A stretch of DNA of 64,000 nucleotides from Actinomycetaceae bacterium (GTDB lineage Bacteria > Actinomycetota > Actinomycetes > Actinomycetales > Actinomycetaceae). Where the stretch lies: the NCBI GenBank assembly GCA_028724905.1, contig JAQYTG010000019.1:62001-126000 (forward strand). Direction: 5' to 3'. Positions 28,461-37,938 of this stretch are shown here, piece after piece. The stretch's first letter is position 1. Every line of letters begins with the position of its first letter. A program made the translations under genes and the position numbers. The notes under the pieces were generated by a model. The model searched no databases. It saw only the letters and a list, made by a program, of their open reading frames with translations, and had not been told where the DNA came from.

Positions 28461-29438
28461 GATGGAGCCCTCTACGGCGTAACTGTAAGAGTGGGCGGAA
28501 ATTTCGCGGCGAGTGGGTGGATTTGCTCCGGCGCGGGTGACGGTGATTCCCGCCGCTGTCGCGCAGTAGGTGCCAAGCGAGGTGAGCAGTGACGCCGACT
28601 GCTGGCGGATACGCTCGACGTCCGTGCGCCCCAGTACCGATAGCCGTGCTAGCCCGTCGATAAGGGCGGAGGTGAGTGAATCGCCCGCGCCAACGGTATC
28701 GACCACATCGACGGGGATGGAATCCGCATGAATCGTGTGGTCTGCCGTAAAGAGATTCAGTCCGCGAGATCCCTCAGTGAGGACGACTAATGAGACGCCA
28801 GAATTGAGATAATGATGAGCGAGATCGCGCAGTGCTTTCTCATCCATCTGGCCATAGCACAGCTCAAGATCTTCAATGCTCGCTTTCAGCACGTCCACCA
28901 TAGTGGCGTACTGCTCGATTTGTTGCCGATACTCGTCGGCAGTGCCAGCGAGGCCAATACGCACATTCGGATCATAGGAAATTGTGGATGTGCCGTGATA
29001 GAACGTGAGCCATTCGCGCACAGTCTCAGCCCCAGGCATGAGGTGTGCACCGATTGATCCGATATGCACGTGACGCGGAGCATCTGCCAAGAGCTGCTCA
29101 CGTTCCACCGGATCAGTGGGTGGAGCGGGGAAAGAAGAGCGAATATCAAAATCGTAGTTGGCGTGGCCGCGTTCATCCACGTGAGCATAGGCCATCGAGG
29201 TTGGTTCTGTGCTCACCGATCCTTTCACAAGGCTGACGTTGGAGGAGCCTAAATGATCGACGAGGACGTCTCCAGGGGCGTCGTCACCAATGCGCGTGAG
29301 CAGCGCCGTTTCCCGCCCGAGCCGGCTTAAACCAACTGCTACATTGAGCGGAGAGCCACCTGGGTAGCGGCCGATGAGCGTACCTTGTGCATCGTATATG
29401 ACGTCTATGAGTGCTTCGCCAATCACCAACATATTCAT
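28455..29438 (-). CDS. PfkB-family carbohydrate kinase (fructokinase-like)
   Basis: A 327-residue ribokinase-fold sugar kinase. The N-terminal PGGSPLNVAVGLSRLG (about 26-41) is the sugar-binding glycine motif, and DTVGAGDSLTSALIDGL (about 247-263) holds the catalytic Asp and anion hole. The overall pattern is closest to fructokinases, but sugar specificity is not certain. The ATG overlaps the xseB stop (ATGA), making it the last gene of the DMT-xseA-xseB operon, an odd partner for exonuclease genes. The stop codon lies in a 15-bp tandem repeat. Confidence 0.93.
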   Translation of the reverse strand: MNMLVIGEALIDVIYDAQGTLIGRYPGGSPLNVAVGLSRLGRETALLTRIGDDAPGDVLVDHLGSSNVSLVKGSVSTEPTSMAYAHVDERGHANYDFDIRSSFPAPPTDPVEREQLLADAPRHVHIGSIGAHLMPGAETVREWLTFYHGTSTISYDPNVRIGLAGTADEYRQQIEQYATMVDVLKASIEDLELCYGQMDEKALRDLAHHYLNSGVSLVVLTEGSRGLNLFTADHTIHADSIPVDVVDTVGAGDSLTSALIDGLARLSVLGRTDVERIRQQSASLLTSLGTYCATAAGITVTRAGANPPTRREISAHSYSYAVEGSIF

Positions 29439-29734
29439 AGATCTGCCTCGGTTTCTGCTTGCTCTGCACGCCCCAGAGCGGCTTCAGTAGCTGTTTGAGC
29501 TGCCGCTAATCTCTCTCTTGCTCCCGCGAGCCAGGATTCGCATCTGCGCGCCAGCGATTCTCCTCTTTCCCACAGATCAAGGCTCTCTTCAAGTGGGATA
29601 TTCCCCTGCTCTAACTGGGTGACGATAGCGACAAGCTGGGCGCGTGCCTCTTCATAGCTGAGCTGCGCCACTTCTGCGTCGAGCGCGCGCGCCGAAGAGA
29701 GCTGCCGAGCCTCTTCTGTTTCGTCTGCCATCAC
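29435..29734 (-). CDS. xseB: Exodeoxyribonuclease VII small subunit
   Basis: A 99-residue XseB, a little longer than the usual 70-80 because of an extra N-terminal helix and an Ala/Glu-rich tail. The conserved core LSYEEARAQLVAIVTQLEQG (about 25-44), PLEESLDLWERGESLARRCE follows. Several XseB copies decorate one XseA. It overlaps xseA by four bases (GTGA) and the kinase by four, so all three are translationally coupled. Confidence 0.96.
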   Translation of the reverse strand: MMADETEEARQLSSARALDAEVAQLSYEEARAQLVAIVTQLEQGNIPLEESLDLWERGESLARRCESWLAGARERLAAAQTATEAALGRAEQAETEADL

Positions 29735-31017
29735 GCAATCTCGCCTTCGCTTGTCTCTTCCACCTTTAGCGACAGCTGCCCGTCACGCATCAGCGCCTGG
29801 AGCCGTGCGCCGTTGCTCGTCTCATGCACCGAGTTTATGATATCGCCGTCTGCATTACGTAAAATACTGTATCCGCGTTTCAGCGTAGAAAGTGGGGATA
29901 AGGTCCGCAACTGTGTAAGTTCGCTTGCAAGAGCGCGCTTTTGCGTCTCCAGCGTAGCCGTAATATGTGTGCGCCCCCAGGCGAGGAGCTGTGATAACTC
30001 TTCTCCGCGGGCGTCAATGCCCTGCTCAGGTTTTGCCAGCGCCGGATGCTGGCGAAGCTGTGCGATATCTGCGCTAGCGAAAGCGAGACGATGAAACATC
30101 GCTTGGCGGCCACGCTGAAGATCAGCGGCGATGAGCCGACGCTCTTCGGAGACGTCTGGCACAATCTTGCGAGCGGCATCTGTAGGGGTGGAGGCTCGTA
30201 CATCGGCGACGAAATCCACCAGCGGGTTGTCTGCTTCATGCCCGATGGCCGAGACGATAGGGGTGTGGGCTGCTGCCACCGCTCGCACGAGCGCTTCGTC
30301 GGAGAAAGGAAGCAGATCCTCCGGGGAGCCGCCGCCGCGTGCGAGCACGATCACGTCTACGCAGGGATCGGCATCCAGCTCTGCGAGAGCCCCGATCACG
30401 GCCGATACGGAGCTGGGGCCTTGTACCAGCACTTGCCGAATTTCAAAGGTGACGTCGGGCCAGCGCAGTTTGGAATTGACCACGACGTCTTTTTCAGCTT
30501 CAGTCCCCCGCCCGCAGATCAACCCGATGCGGCGCGGCAAGAATGGCAGCGGCCGCTTTCGGCTGGCAGAGAAAAGACCCTCAGCGGCGAGCTTGGCCTT
30601 GAGCGCCGCCAGTCGGGCGAGAATATCGCCCAAGCCGCGCTCGCGGATTTCGTCGGCAAAGAGGGTAAAAGAGCCGTTTCCTTGCCAGAAATCTGGCTTC
30701 GCCAGCACCACCACGTGCATTCCCTCGCTAATGTGCGAAGGCAGATTGTGGCTCCAGATTTTCACCGTTATGGTGATTTGCGGCTGCGCCTGTAAATCCG
30801 CCAGCTGAAAGTACTGCACTTTGGCATTCGGGCGGCGTTTGATAGAGGTGACTTCGCCCTCCACCCACATACGGCTCATTTTGCTGATGTATTCATCAAT
30901 TTTTGCAGAGAGTAAACGCAGCGGCCAGGGAGATTCTGCGGTCGTGGCGCCAGCTGTCTGCGGCAAGTCTTCAGGTATGGGAACGGGGCTGAGAGTGTGT
31001 ATCGGGGGCTGTGCCAT
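29731..31017 (-). CDS. xseA: Exodeoxyribonuclease VII large subunit
   Basis: A 428-residue XseA that degrades single-stranded DNA. It has an N-terminal OB-fold (about 30-125, with WVEGEVTSIKRRPNAKVQYF), the catalytic core with GLICGRGTEAEKDVVVN (about 163-179), VIVLARGGGSPEDLLPFSDE (about 215-234) and GHEADNPLVDFVADVRASTPTDAA, then a helical region and the RGYSIL end. The typical phrase is GHETD; here it is GHEAD. The start overlaps the preceding DMT gene stop by one base. Confidence 0.97.
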   Translation of the reverse strand: MAQPPIHTLSPVPIPEDLPQTAGATTAESPWPLRLLSAKIDEYISKMSRMWVEGEVTSIKRRPNAKVQYFQLADLQAQPQITITVKIWSHNLPSHISEGMHVVVLAKPDFWQGNGSFTLFADEIRERGLGDILARLAALKAKLAAEGLFSASRKRPLPFLPRRIGLICGRGTEAEKDVVVNSKLRWPDVTFEIRQVLVQGPSSVSAVIGALAELDADPCVDVIVLARGGGSPEDLLPFSDEALVRAVAAAHTPIVSAIGHEADNPLVDFVADVRASTPTDAARKIVPDVSEERRLIAADLQRGRQAMFHRLAFASADIAQLRQHPALAKPEQGIDARGEELSQLLAWGRTHITATLETQKRALASELTQLRTLSPLSTLKRGYSILRNADGDIINSVHETSNGARLQALMRDGQLSLKVEETSEGEIA

Positions 31018-32081
31018 CAGGAGCCTTGGGTTTTGCGTAAGTAGTCGGCGTGTCGATGTGCCGCTGCGTGCAGGGCGGCGGCAGTCATTGCTGCTTCATC
31101 GGCGTCACTGTGCTGCGCGGGAGAGGGGTCTGAAGATTCGCTGGGCGAGCGCTCCAGAGTTGTGCAGTTTTTGTAGCTCTCTTTGAAGTAATGGGAGCTG
31201 TGCTCAATGAGCACGTAGTGGAGCCAACTGATCATAATCACGCCTCCGATGGCGACCATGGCTAGCAGCATAATAAGTGCCGTCACCACAGATGTGTGCC
31301 GAGATCCCTCTCCCAAGACCAAAATACCGAAGAGCACAGCCACAACTGGAGAGGTGATCGTCATAGAAGCGACGACGAGTTCTGCCGCTCCGGTGGCGTA
31401 CCCTTGCTGCACCATCCAGCCGGCTGCCATACTGCCGGCGATGAGGCACAAAACAATCAGCCAGAAAATCGGATCCCTCGCCCAATCGTGTTGATCGGCG
31501 TACTGGATGAGCGCGCGCACCAGCGCCGCTTCCAGCCCGTAAAACATCGCTCCGCCAGAGGCCCAGAAGAGCGAACGCCAGCGTTTTGGCCCCACCACGC
31601 CGAGACGTCCAAAGGTGCCGGCTACCACATATACCACCAGCGCTCCGAGGAATACGGCCCAGGTGGCAAGATCGGCTTCGTGGCCGGCGTTGGCGGAGAC
31701 GATTGCAGTAAAACCAAAGGTGGCCAGCACCGTCACGCACATGGCGGTGATCATGCGCTTGGGGATTTTGTGCCGCTCGGCGCGCGCTTGAATGATCATC
31801 GACCACGGCAGTGCCAGCAATCCTACTGGCTGCACGACGGAAACTGGTGCGAAAAAGAGAGCGGTAATCTGGCAGGCGAGCGACGCCCCCATGAGTATTA
31901 AACCCAATAGCCAGCGAGGATTTTTCATGCTGGCGAGCAGATCTCTCGCCTTTAAGCGGGATTTCTCGCTGTTCTCATGTACTTCGCCTACGACGGCTTT
32001 ATCTTGGAGATGAGCCGCCATAGCAAAACAAAACGAGCCGACGGTTTGGATAGCTACGGCGAGAGGGATGTTTTGCTGCAT
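31017..32081 (-). CDS. DMT-superfamily membrane transporter (NIPA/EamA-like)
   Basis: A 354-residue membrane protein with about nine or ten hydrophobic helices ending near residue 290, then an unusual Ser/His/Ala-rich cytoplasmic tail. The ALFFAPVSVVQPVGLLALPW segment (about 75-94) and the symmetric SMTITSPVVAVLFGILVLGE (about 240-259) are typical of the drug/metabolite transporter superfamily, in the branch common in Actinobacteria. The substrate is unknown. TAGGAT ends six bases before the ATG, with no ribosome site, suggesting a leaderless mRNA for the whole DMT-xseA-xseB-kinase operon. Confidence 0.85.
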   Translation of the reverse strand: MQQNIPLAVAIQTVGSFCFAMAAHLQDKAVVGEVHENSEKSRLKARDLLASMKNPRWLLGLILMGASLACQITALFFAPVSVVQPVGLLALPWSMIIQARAERHKIPKRMITAMCVTVLATFGFTAIVSANAGHEADLATWAVFLGALVVYVVAGTFGRLGVVGPKRWRSLFWASGGAMFYGLEAALVRALIQYADQHDWARDPIFWLIVLCLIAGSMAAGWMVQQGYATGAAELVVASMTITSPVVAVLFGILVLGEGSRHTSVVTALIMLLAMVAIGGVIMISWLHYVLIEHSSHYFKESYKNCTTLERSPSESSDPSPAQHSDADEAAMTAAALHAAAHRHADYLRKTQGS

Positions 32082-32087
32082 GAGGCT

Positions 32088-32093
32088 ATCCTA
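32088..32093 (-). promoter_or_regulatory. Leaderless -10 for the DMT-xseAB-kinase operon
   Basis: On the minus strand TAGGAT is separated from the ATG by six bases (AGCCTC). Confidence 0.6.
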
Positions 32094-32112
32094 ACTGTTC
32101 AGGCGTGGTGCG

Positions 32113-32268
32113 GCGCAAAACGACGCTAGCGCGAAGCCCACGAGAAATGAAGTGACGCTACAGCCCACGTCGTGCGCAAACGACGTAGACGCGAAAGCCT
32201 GCGAGAAATGATGCTGCGGGTGACCCGAAGGCTTATGAGAAAGATGCTGGAGGCTGACGCGAAAGCCT
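32113..32268. repeat. Degenerate tandem repeat between two divergent genes
   Basis: The string CGAARGCCYRCGAGAAATGA and variants start at 32132, 32192, 32226 and 32260 (spacings 60, 34, 34), with GCGCAAAACGACG-type flanks at 32113 and 32174. The repeats fill the spacer between the divergent DMT and ispH promoters. Confidence 0.8.
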
Positions 32269-32282
32269 ACGCCGTGCGCAGA

Positions 32283-32295
32283 TATAATAAGGCAC
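32283..32295 (+). promoter_or_regulatory. Leaderless -10 for ispH
   Basis: A consensus TATAAT (32283-32288) lies seven bases before ATG 32296. Confidence 0.75.
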
Positions 32296-33369
32296 ATGAG
32301 TGAAATCTCCCTCGCTGGCGCCTGCGCGTTCCCCGCCCCTGTGCCCTCGGAGCCGTCGCCAGATGGCAAAAAAATTCTGCTGGCCTCTCCGCGCGGATAC
32401 TGTGCGGGAGTAGATCGGGCTGTGGATGCTGTAGAAAAGGCGCTGAAACTCTACGGGGCGCCGGTGTATGTGCGCAAAGAGATTGTGCACAACAAATTTG
32501 TGGTGGAGGCGCTCAGCGCTTGCGGTGCTATCTTTGTGCACAGTGTGGACGACGTGCCTCCAGGGGCGAAAGTGGTGTTTTCGGCTCATGGGGTGGGGCC
32601 AGCTGTCTATGAGGCTGCCCAGCAGCGGGGGCTGTTTTCGATTGATGCCACTTGCCCTTTGGTGACGAAAGTGCACAAGCAAGCTGCGCGTTTTGCCAGT
32701 GAAGACTACGATATCTTGCTCATCGGCCACGCTGGCCATGAAGAAGTGGAGGGCACGCAGGGGGTAGCTCCTAGTCATATCCACGTGGTCAATTCTCTAA
32801 ATGACGTAGCGAGCGTGCAGGTGCGCGATCCTGAGCGCGTGGTGTGGATTTCGCAGACGACGCTCTCCGTGGATGAAACACACGAGACGGTACGTGCGCT
32901 GCGTGAGCGTTTCCCGAAGCTGATTGATCCCCCATCGAGCGATATTTGCTATGCCACTCAAAACCGTCAGGGAGCGGTCAAAGCGATGGCTCCGCTGGCA
33001 GATGTGGTGATCGTTGTGGGCTCAGCTAATTCCAGCAACTCGGTGCGACTTGTGGAGGTGGCGCGTGAGGCGGGAGCGGGAGCTGCTTATCGCGTAGACA
33101 AAGCCAGTGAGTTAGATCTTCAGTGGCTTGCTGGGGCGAAAGCTATTGGCGTGACGGCGGGCGCTTCAGTGCCTGAAATTTTGGTGCGTGATGTGGTGGC
33201 ACGGCTCAAGGCAGCTGGATTTACTGAGGTGGAAAACGTGGTGACGGCACAAGAAGAGGTGCGTTTTTCACTGCCGAAAAATTTGCGTGCCGATTTGAAA
33301 GCGGCAGGAGTACCCGTCGATCAGCCGCATCGGAAAGCGGTCGACGCGGCTGATCGAATAGCAAGCTGA
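32296..33369 (+). CDS. ispH: 4-hydroxy-3-methylbut-2-enyl diphosphate reductase
   Basis: A 357-residue IspH, the last enzyme of the MEP isoprenoid pathway, making IPP and DMAPP; uppS in this window uses the product. The three cluster-ligand cysteines are visible in [13 protein letters not shown] (Cys about 36), [13 protein letters not shown] (about 116-128) and [11 protein letters not shown] (about 216-226), together with SAHGVGP and [11 protein letters not shown]. The substrate-binding SSNSVRLVE and AGASVPE segments are present. An extra 23 residues precede the core. The start fits a leaderless transcript from TATAAT. Confidence 0.98.
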   Translation: MSEISLAGACAFPAPVPSEPSPDGKKILLASPRGYCAGVDRAVDAVEKALKLYGAPVYVRKEIVHNKFVVEALSACGAIFVHSVDDVPPGAKVVFSAHGVGPAVYEAAQQRGLFSIDATCPLVTKVHKQAARFASEDYDILLIGHAGHEEVEGTQGVAPSHIHVVNSLNDVASVQVRDPERVVWISQTTLSVDETHETVRALRERFPKLIDPPSSDICYATQNRQGAVKAMAPLADVVIVVGSANSSNSVRLVEVAREAGAGAAYRVDKASELDLQWLAGAKAIGVTAGASVPEILVRDVVARLKAAGFTEVENVVTAQEEVRFSLPKNLRADLKAAGVPVDQPHRKAVDAADRIAS

Positions 33370-33415
33370 ACGAATAGCGCGATGAGCAAATCCGCTGCTG
33401 AGCGAGCTGGTGGGA

Positions 33416-34531
33416 TTAGTTGAAGTGGTAGAGATGCTGGGCGAGACGATAGAGTTTCTTCGCCGCAGCTGTGCCTAGTGAGCTTTGCCTGTTTGCGCCC
33501 CACACCAGCGGGTGATGGCGGAGTTTCTTAGCCATGGCAGGGCTCTTAGCCTCGATATTTTTCCACATATCCTTACGCATCTTGAGCGCCTCGGCGTCAC
33601 CGCGAATAGTGGCGAAAATCGAGCTCGCCGTCACGATAATCATTAAATAGTTGAACATATAGCGGGCGAGGCGAGGGGAAGAAATATCATCTGGCAGAGT
33701 GTACGAATCGGCCAGGATTTTCGTCACGCGCATCTGTTGATCGAGTCGCCCGAGCATCACGCGCTCATTGACGGATTGATCTTCGCGGCCGATGAAGTAG
33801 CGGTAGAGATTCACCGGCAGATAGTAGAGCTTATTCACGTAAGGAAGCGGTTGATAGACGAGCACGTTGTCTACATAGAATGTGTGTTTCGGCATATCGA
33901 GGCCGCTGTCTCGCAGTACCTGAGTGCGGTAGATGGCGGCGTGCATCATAATGTACTGCCCAATCCCGAAAGTGCCGATATCGTCCCAAGAGATAATTTT
34001 GTTGGCTGGCAAGGCGCCGCGGTAGCGAATCACTTTGCGCGAGCCAGTGAGCACGTGCTCGTACACGTAATTGCACACCACCAGATCCACATCGGCGCCA
34101 GAAGAGATAAAGTGACGTAAGCGAGCGAGCAGCACTCCACGAGAGGTGCGGTCGAGCCAATCGTCTGAATCCACCACTTTGAAGTACTCCCCGCGCGCCG
34201 CGCGCAAACCCGCCATCACGGCGCCGCCATGCCCAGAGTTTTCTTGGTGAATCACGCGAATAATGTGTGGCGAACGCTTTGCCCAGGCGTCGGCTTTTTG
34301 TGCAGTGGCATCGGAGGAACCGTCATCGACGATAATAATTTCGATGTCTTTATCCACCCCTAGGATTGACTGGATGCAGTGATCCATATATTCAGCGGAG
34401 TTGTAGCACGGAATCACGAATGTGATCGTTTTTTTGCTTGCGTGCGTGGAATCGAGCGGATATTCGGCAGCGTCGGCGGCGGAGGTCATGCCTGGCTTCA
34501 CGGACGCATTTGGTTCATCACACATACTCAC
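33416..34531 (-). CDS. Family 2 glycosyltransferase
   Basis: A 371-residue GT-A fold enzyme. The donor-binding pattern FVIPCYNSAEYMDHCIQSIL (about 38-57), IIIVDDGSSDAT (about 64-75), the GHGGAVMAGLRAARGEYFKV segment and the DSDDW metal site (about 121-125) are intact. No membrane helix is evident, so it is a soluble or peripheral transferase, perhaps for cell-wall glycan or teichoic-type polymers; acceptor and sugar are unknown. The start is taken at GTG 34531, seven bases after a TACCCT box; ATG 34525 is equally possible. Convergent with ispH, 46 bases apart. Confidence 0.92.
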   Translation of the reverse strand: MSMCDEPNASVKPGMTSAADAAEYPLDSTHASKKTITFVIPCYNSAEYMDHCIQSILGVDKDIEIIIVDDGSSDATAQKADAWAKRSPHIIRVIHQENSGHGGAVMAGLRAARGEYFKVVDSDDWLDRTSRGVLLARLRHFISSGADVDLVVCNYVYEHVLTGSRKVIRYRGALPANKIISWDDIGTFGIGQYIMMHAAIYRTQVLRDSGLDMPKHTFYVDNVLVYQPLPYVNKLYYLPVNLYRYFIGREDQSVNERVMLGRLDQQMRVTKILADSYTLPDDISSPRLARYMFNYLMIIVTASSIFATIRGDAEALKMRKDMWKNIEAKSPAMAKKLRHHPLVWGANRQSSLGTAAAKKLYRLAQHLYHFN

Positions 34532-34679
34532 GGCTTCGAGGGTAGCATCTTAACGCTGCTCAGCGTGTGCTTTTGGCGCTGCTCGCTCCCAAGTGTGGCG
34601 TGAATAATTCTTGAGTGCGGAGGGAGTGTACATCGGGTGTGGCATCGAGTATGGCGTGGGTGCGGCGCGAATTACTACT

Positions 34680-36053
34680 TTAATTCTTGAAAGCGTGAAT
34701 CGGGGCGGGAATTCTACCTCCGCGAGCGGCGAAAAGCTCGCTTGAGGCGGTAGGCAGAGCCATAATAGGAGCCCATCCCAGCAGGCCGCCAAACTCGGCT
34801 CGTTCGCCCACGCCTTTGCCTGGCACGGGGATGACGCGCACGGCCGTGGTCTTTTGGCTCGCTATGCCAATCGCGCATTCATCGGCAATCAGGCCGGTGA
34901 TGGCGGCGGCGCTCGTCTCGCCAGGAATAGCGATCATGTCGAGCCCAACGGAGCAAATCGCCGTCATTGCTTCGAGTTTGGCAATGTTGATAGCTCCGCA
35001 GGCGGCAGCGTTGATCATGTTGATGTCTTCCGAGACCGGAATAAACGAACCTGAAAGTCCGCCCACGCTGCCGCACGCCATCAAGCCGCCCTTTTTCACG
35101 GCGTCATTGAGCAGGGCGAGCGCCGCCGTTGTGCCAGGCGCGCCCACCTGTTCGATGCCCATTTCCTCTAGAATGGCCGCCACTGAATCGCCAACTGCCG
35201 AGGTGGGAGCGAGTGAGAGATCCACAATTCCGAAGCGCACGCCCAGACGTTCAGCCACAGTGGTGCCCACGAGTTGCCCCATCCGCGTGATTTTGAAAGC
35301 CGCCGTTTTGATCGCTTCAGCCACCTGTTCAAATGGGCGGCCACGAACGGTGCGCAGGGCACGCTCTACAACGCCTGGGCCGGAGACTCCCACATTGATC
35401 ACCGTCTCGGCCTCGCCCACGCCGTGAAAGCCACCAGCCATGAAAGGATTGTCTCCCACGGCATTGTTGAACACCACGAGTTTTGCTGCTCCTATTCCGT
35501 CGGCATCGGCAGTGAGTTCGGCAGCTCGTTTAATGTGCCGTCCCATCTGGGCGGCGGCAGCCATATTGATGCCGGTGCGGGTGGAGGCAAGATTGACGCT
35601 CGCACACACGATGTCGGTGGTGGCAAGAGCTTCAGGGATGGATTCCATCAGTGCTTGATCGGCGTGAGTACGCCCTTTTTCCACGAGAGCGCTGTAGCCG
35701 CCCACGAAGTCTACGCCCACTGCTTTGCCGGCGCGGTCGAGGGCTTCGGCGTAGGGCAAGACGTCTGCGGCATTCGTCGCTCCGCTTGCCGCTGCTACTA
35801 GTGCTATTGGCGTCACCGTAATGCGCTTATTGATCACCGGCACCCCGTATTCTCCAGCCACCGCATCAGCCACAGAGACGAGATCTTTAGCTTTCGTGAC
35901 GATTTTTTCCTCAATGCGGGCACACGCTCGGTGCACGTCGGAATCTGCACAATCTAGCAGCGATATTCCCAGGGTGACGGTGCGAACGTCGAGATTGTCT
36001 TCTGAAATCATCTGGATCGTGTCAAGAATTTGTGATGCTGTATCCATAGCCAT
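34680..36053 (-). CDS. UPF0210 / DUF711 (PFL-family) protein
   Basis: A 457-residue cytoplasmic protein of the UPF0210 family, distantly related to glycyl-radical enzyme folds but lacking an obvious radical Gly motif; its function is not established. Conserved stretches are [19 protein letters not shown] (about 17-35), the Gly-rich [13 protein letters not shown] and [16 protein letters not shown]. The ATG at 36053 has AAAGAAG five bases upstream; ATG 36068 would add five residues and ATG 36047 would best match the family start. It lies downstream of the small ACT protein, its usual partner, with a 219-base gap between them. Confidence 0.9.
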   Translation of the reverse strand: MAMDTASQILDTIQMISEDNLDVRTVTLGISLLDCADSDVHRACARIEEKIVTKAKDLVSVADAVAGEYGVPVINKRITVTPIALVAAASGATNAADVLPYAEALDRAGKAVGVDFVGGYSALVEKGRTHADQALMESIPEALATTDIVCASVNLASTRTGINMAAAAQMGRHIKRAAELTADADGIGAAKLVVFNNAVGDNPFMAGGFHGVGEAETVINVGVSGPGVVERALRTVRGRPFEQVAEAIKTAAFKITRMGQLVGTTVAERLGVRFGIVDLSLAPTSAVGDSVAAILEEMGIEQVGAPGTTAALALLNDAVKKGGLMACGSVGGLSGSFIPVSEDINMINAAACGAINIAKLEAMTAICSVGLDMIAIPGETSAAAITGLIADECAIGIASQKTTAVRVIPVPGKGVGERAEFGGLLGWAPIMALPTASSELFAARGGRIPAPIHAFKN

Positions 36054-36272
36054 GAGGACTTCTTTCATAAACGGTGCATAAGTAGGGCGGAACTAGTGGT
36101 CGCACAACTGTGAGAGCTGGCGCCCTTAAACCGGCGAAAGCTGGTATGTGCAACTAATGTCTGGTAGGAGCGGTACATTGAGCGGTACTCTGAGCGGTTC
36201 TCGGGCTGTACTCGTCATGGGGAGTGCGTTGGGGAGCGCGGCGAACGCGGAGGGAATCAGAGTCGGGGCAGA

Positions 36273-36545
36273 TCAGAGTTTGTTCATCGCGGTGAAGAGC
36301 TCTTCGGCTTGCACGTGAATGAGCAGCGCTTGGGCGACGCTCACGGCATCCATCGCCGCTTGTATCTCGCTGATGCTGCGCTGAGAATCGTCAAATTCGA
36401 GCTGCATAATCATGGTGAAATACTGATCCATCAAGGTCTGTGAGACGTTCACGATATTGACGTTCAGACGTGCCAGCGCTTGGGCAACCGCAGCGATGAT
36501 GCCAGGATGATCGGCACCCGTCACGGTGATAATTGCTTTTTTCAT
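36273..36545 (-). CDS. ACT-domain protein (UPF0237)
   Basis: A 90-residue single ACT domain: AIITVTGADHPGIIAAVAQA (about 4-23) with the ligand-binding DHPGI loop, then the second beta-alpha-beta half. ACT domains bind amino acids or other small effectors. UPF0237 genes are nearly always adjacent to UPF0210 genes, so it probably senses a ligand for that partner (inference). The minus-strand CATAAT box is six bases before the ATG, so a leaderless message is likely. It diverges from ychF. Confidence 0.93.
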   Translation of the reverse strand: MKKAIITVTGADHPGIIAAVAQALARLNVNIVNVSQTLMDQYFTMIMQLEFDDSQRSISEIQAAMDAVSVAQALLIHVQAEELFTAMNKL

Positions 36546-36805
36546 ATAGTTATTATGCCGTGTGATCGCCAGCGAAGCATACGGCCAATTGCTGGTCTGT
36601 GGGGCGGGCTGATCTGACTGGCGGACTCGACGAGCGGGGCGGGCTGATCTGATCGGCCGGCGGGGGAGTGTCGTTGCCGTTTTTCGTGCCCATGCGTGAC
36701 GCCGGTGCGAGGCTCGGTGTATGACGTCACGATTCGATGCATGGCGTCACGATTTATAGTGCGTGAGCGGGCTCTCAGGCTCACAGCGACTCTGACGCAA
36801 GTGTG
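36546..36805. other. Divergent spacer with GGCGTCAC/GTGACGCC inverted copies
   Basis: There is no gene. GTGACGCCGGTGC (near 36701) and GCATGGCGTCAC (near 36740) are inverted copies. Between them ATGACGTCACGATT and ATGGCGTCACGATT form a direct repeat 24 bases apart. A GCGGGCTGATCTGA string is also repeated (near 36604 and 36640). Confidence 0.7.
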
Positions 36806-36817
36806 TAGAATATGCGT
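36806..36817 (+). promoter_or_regulatory. Leaderless -10 for ychF
   Basis: TAGAAT (36806-36811) lies six bases before GTG 36818. This decides the start in favour of MALTIGIAG over the upstream ATG 36812. Confidence 0.7.
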
Positions 36818-37909
36818 GTGGCTTTGACGATTGGTATTGCGGGTTTGCCAAATGTGGGCAAATCGACTTTGTTTAATGCGCTGACGCGCCAAACCGTGCT
36901 GGCGGCAAACTATCCGTTTGCTACGATCGAGCCCAATGTGGGGATTGTGCCGCTGCCAGATGAACGGCTCACTCGGCTTGCACAGATGTTTCATTCCGCA
37001 AAGATCGTGCCTGCCACTGTGAGTTTCGTCGATATTGCTGGCATCGTAAAAGGGGCATCGCAGGGAGAAGGGTTGGGCAATCAGTTCCTCGCCAATATCC
37101 GCGAGGCGGATGCCATCTGCCAGGTGACTCGTGCTTTCGCTGACCCTGACGTCACGCACGTGGACGGCAAAGTAGATCCGGCTTCCGATATTGAGACGAT
37201 CACCACCGAGCTGGTGTTGGCTGATATTCAGACGCTGGAGAGGCAGATTCCGCGCCTGCAAAAGGAACTCACCGGAAAGAGAATCGACAAAGCCGTGCTG
37301 GATCAGGCCGAGAAAGCAATGGCGACGCTGGAGCAGGGCACCACTCTCTACGCCGCCATGCGCCAACCGAAGAGCGGTTTCGATCCGGATGTGATAAAGA
37401 CGTTCCAGCTGATGACGGCAAAACCGTTTATTTACGTCTTTAATACAGACGATGTGGGCTTGGCGGACGCGGCTCGGCAGGAAGAATTGCGCCAGCTGGT
37501 GGCTCCGGCGGAGGCGATCTTCCTGGATGCGAAATTTGAGGCAGATCTGGTGGAGCTAGAGCCAGATGAGGCGCGAGAGATGCTACTCGAATCGGGGCAA
37601 GAAGAATCAGGCTTGGATAAGCTCGCCCGAGTGGGCTTTAACACGTTGGGGTTGCAGACTTTCTTGACGGCAGGGGAAAAAGAGAGCCGCGCGTGGACGA
37701 TCCGCAAAGGCTGGACTGCGCCGCAGGCGGCAGGGGTGATCCACACGGATTTTGAGCGGGGCTTTATTAAGGCGGAAGTAGTGAGCTTTGAGGATCTCAT
37801 GGAGCTCGGAGGGATGCACGAGGCACGTGCTGCCGGAAAGATCCGGATGGAGGGCAAAGACTACGTGATGCAAGACGGCGACGTGGTCGAGTTCCGTTTT
37901 AATGTGTAG
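36818..37909 (+). CDS. ychF: Redox-regulated ATPase YchF (Obg family)
   Basis: A 363-residue YchF of normal size. It has Walker [10 protein letters not shown] (about 8-16), the [15 protein letters not shown] switch region, [20 protein letters not shown] (about 71-90), a coiled-coil insertion and a C-terminal TGS-type domain ending [11 protein letters not shown]. YchF prefers ATP and interacts with the ribosome and stress responses. GTG 36818 gives the family-typical MALTIG start. The TAG stop codon is the first base triplet of a 16-bp tandem duplication. Confidence 0.97.
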   Translation: MALTIGIAGLPNVGKSTLFNALTRQTVLAANYPFATIEPNVGIVPLPDERLTRLAQMFHSAKIVPATVSFVDIAGIVKGASQGEGLGNQFLANIREADAICQVTRAFADPDVTHVDGKVDPASDIETITTELVLADIQTLERQIPRLQKELTGKRIDKAVLDQAEKAMATLEQGTTLYAAMRQPKSGFDPDVIKTFQLMTAKPFIYVFNTDDVGLADAARQEELRQLVAPAEAIFLDAKFEADLVELEPDEAREMLLESGQEESGLDKLARVGFNTLGLQTFLTAGEKESRAWTIRKGWTAPQAAGVIHTDFERGFIKAEVVSFEDLMELGGMHEARAAGKIRMEGKDYVMQDGDVVEFRFNV

Positions 37910-37938
37910 CGTGGCTGCACTGTAGCGTGGCTGCGCGG
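37907..37938. repeat. 16-bp duplication beginning at the ychF stop
   Basis: TAGCGTGGCTGCACTG (37907-37922) is followed by TAGCGTGGCTGCGCGG. The first TAG is the ychF stop codon. The string TAGCGTGGCTRC is shared with the repeat at the pfkB stop on the other strand. Confidence 0.9.
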
